NCBI RefSeq assembly: GCF_910593845.1
Contig: NZ_CAJVAS010000009.1
Location: 124,001-188,000, forward strand
Reading direction: 5' to 3'
DNA from: Paenibacillus solanacearum
GTDB lineage: Bacteria; Bacillota; Bacilli; Paenibacillales; NBRC-103111
DNA length: 64,000 nt
Made by a program: the position numbers and the translations under genes
Notes under the pieces: generated by a model
The model's database searches: none
What the model saw: the letters and a program-made list of their open reading frames with translations, nothing else
What the model was told of the DNA's origin: nothing
Shown here: positions 63,256 through 64,000 of the stretch, piece by piece
Layout: each line of letters begins with the position of its first letter
Numbering within the stretch: position 1 is the first letter of the stretch

Positions 63256-64000
63256 TTACATCGAGTCGTAACGCTGAAACAGCATCAGGGGCATTTTGAA
63301 TACATAGGCGACGACGATAAAGATACCGATCATCATGCCAACAATGACCAGCACGCTGCTCAGCGACAGTCCGCCGACGCCCGTAATGACGTTGGCGATG
63401 TTGCAGCCTGGCGCGATTCGCGACGATACGCCCATCAGCAGGCCGCCGCCGATAGCATAGGGCAAGCGCGAGGCGCGCGGTAAGCGGATCTTGAAGCTTC
63501 CGCTCAGCACCGATGCCGCAAGCGAGCCGATGATGAGAAATATGACGAGCGTTTCTTCCGGTCCGAGACCAACCCGCGGGAAATCGGCAAACAGCGCATT
63601 CAAATACGTGTTGTTGAATACGACGTCGTCGCCGAGCAGCTGCGCCAGCGCAACGGCCCCGATACGCGTCTCCGGACCGGTGATGCCCACGTTGGACATG
63701 AGCGCGAATTGAACCGTCGCAACGACGCCGATCAGGAAAGCGACAAGACGAATGTCCCAGTGCGATTGCTTGAACGGATTGTTCTCCCAATCGGTCAGCG
63801 CCGCCTTCACCCCGTTCCAAAATCCGGACGCGCCGTGCCGGTACATCGCGATAAGCAGCATCCCGGCGACGAGGACAACGGGAATGACCCAATACGGGAT
63901 GGGCAAAGAATACAGCGTATATCCGTTCTCGACCAGCGTCAAAGGCTGCAGCGCTTCCCTTGCCCACGGATCATAAATAAAGGCGAACAGCAGATTGCCT
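63256..64000 (-). CDS. YeeE/YedE-family sulfur transporter, 5' end cut by window edge
   Basis: The frame is open to the right edge, so only the last 248 codons are here. Membrane segments alternate with GxxxG-rich loops: WDIRLVAFLIGVVATVQFAL, then SRIAPGCNIANVITGVG, which carries the conserved cysteine and Gly-rich loop of YeeE/TsuA thiosulfate transporters. A repeated-fold end (GIFIVVAYVFKMPLML) closes the protein. Members move thiosulfate or related sulfur species. The gene has its own terminator and lies upstream of the organosulfur operon in the same direction, so both may serve sulfur supply. The substrate is inferred from family. Confidence 0.82.
   Translation of the reverse strand, partial: GNLLFAFIYDPWAREALQPLTLVENGYTLYSLPIPYWVIPVVLVAGMLLIAMYRHGASGFWNGVKAALTDWENNPFKQSHWDIRLVAFLIGVVATVQFALMSNVGITGPETRIGAVALAQLLGDDVVFNNTYLNALFADFPRVGLGPEETLVIFLIIGSLAASVLSGSFKIRLPRASRLPYAIGGGLLMGVSSRIAPGCNIANVITGVGGLSLSSVLVIVGMMIGIFIVVAYVFKMPLMLFQRYDSM

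Noticed and set aside
63122..63967. A 281-codon minus-strand frame overlapping the YeeE-type gene
   Set aside because: The other frame encodes the recognisable membrane protein; this one is an Arg-rich shadow.

Overview
The window reads as a chromosomal segment of a spore-forming, plant-polysaccharide-degrading Firmicute of the Paenibacillaceae (Paenibacillus/Cohnella type). Support: a complete gerA-gerB-gerC germinant-receptor operon, a CgeB-like spore glycosyltransferase, a collagen-triplet spore-surface-type protein, many AraC-type regulators beside extracellular sugar-binding lipoproteins, Shine-Dalgarno sequences of AGGAGG type with frequent TTG/GTG starts, and a GC-rich coding style. 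This assignment is inference from gene content.

Layout. (1) 1-7100, minus strand: a rhamnogalacturonan/pectin operon (YetA/PL26-like lyase, binding lipoprotein, GH105 unsaturated glucuronyl hydrolase, AraC regulator, YesU-like DUF1961 protein cut by the left edge), diverging from a GH42 beta-galactosidase (7288-9285). (2) 9452-13164: GH28 polygalacturonase, binding lipoprotein and Gfo/Idh oxidoreductase as one operon with a divergent AraC regulator. (3) 14285-20178: collagen-like surface protein, binding lipoprotein with LacI regulator, APH-like phosphotransferase and YdjO-like protein. (4) 20513-22984: a large heparinase-like secreted or anchored protein. (5) 23122-39527: a glycan-assembly region with four paralogous glycosyltransferases, two DUF4855 proteins, three GT2 enzymes, a CgeB-like transferase and nucleotide-sugar enzymes (UDP-sugar dehydrogenase, Gfo/Idh, DegT aminotransferase, hexapeptide acyltransferase, epimerase). 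(6) 39701-44992: a divergent PRPP-synthetase paralogue, a small membrane protein and the ger operon. (7) 45260-56922: three more orphan binding-lipoprotein modules with AraC/DeoR regulators, a phosphodiesterase, a ComB-family phosphatase and a FAD oxidoreductase. (8) 56970-64000: an LplABC-type ABC importer operon with a TauD-like dioxygenase and a sulfatase, then a YeeE/YedE-type transporter cut by the right edge.

How it works together. The carbohydrate modules share one design: a binding lipoprotein without its own permeases, one or two enzymes that mostly lack signal peptides and so act on imported oligomers, and a local regulator. Sites resembling the CcpA cre consensus lie before several of them. 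The glycan region contains the full enzyme set expected for a WbpABED-type diacetamido-uronic acid sugar nucleotide. Together with CgeB, the germination operon and the threonine-rich collagen protein it suggests a spore-surface glycan. The last operon points to use of sulfated or sulfonated organic compounds. No insertion sequence, phage, CRISPR array, tRNA or rRNA was seen.
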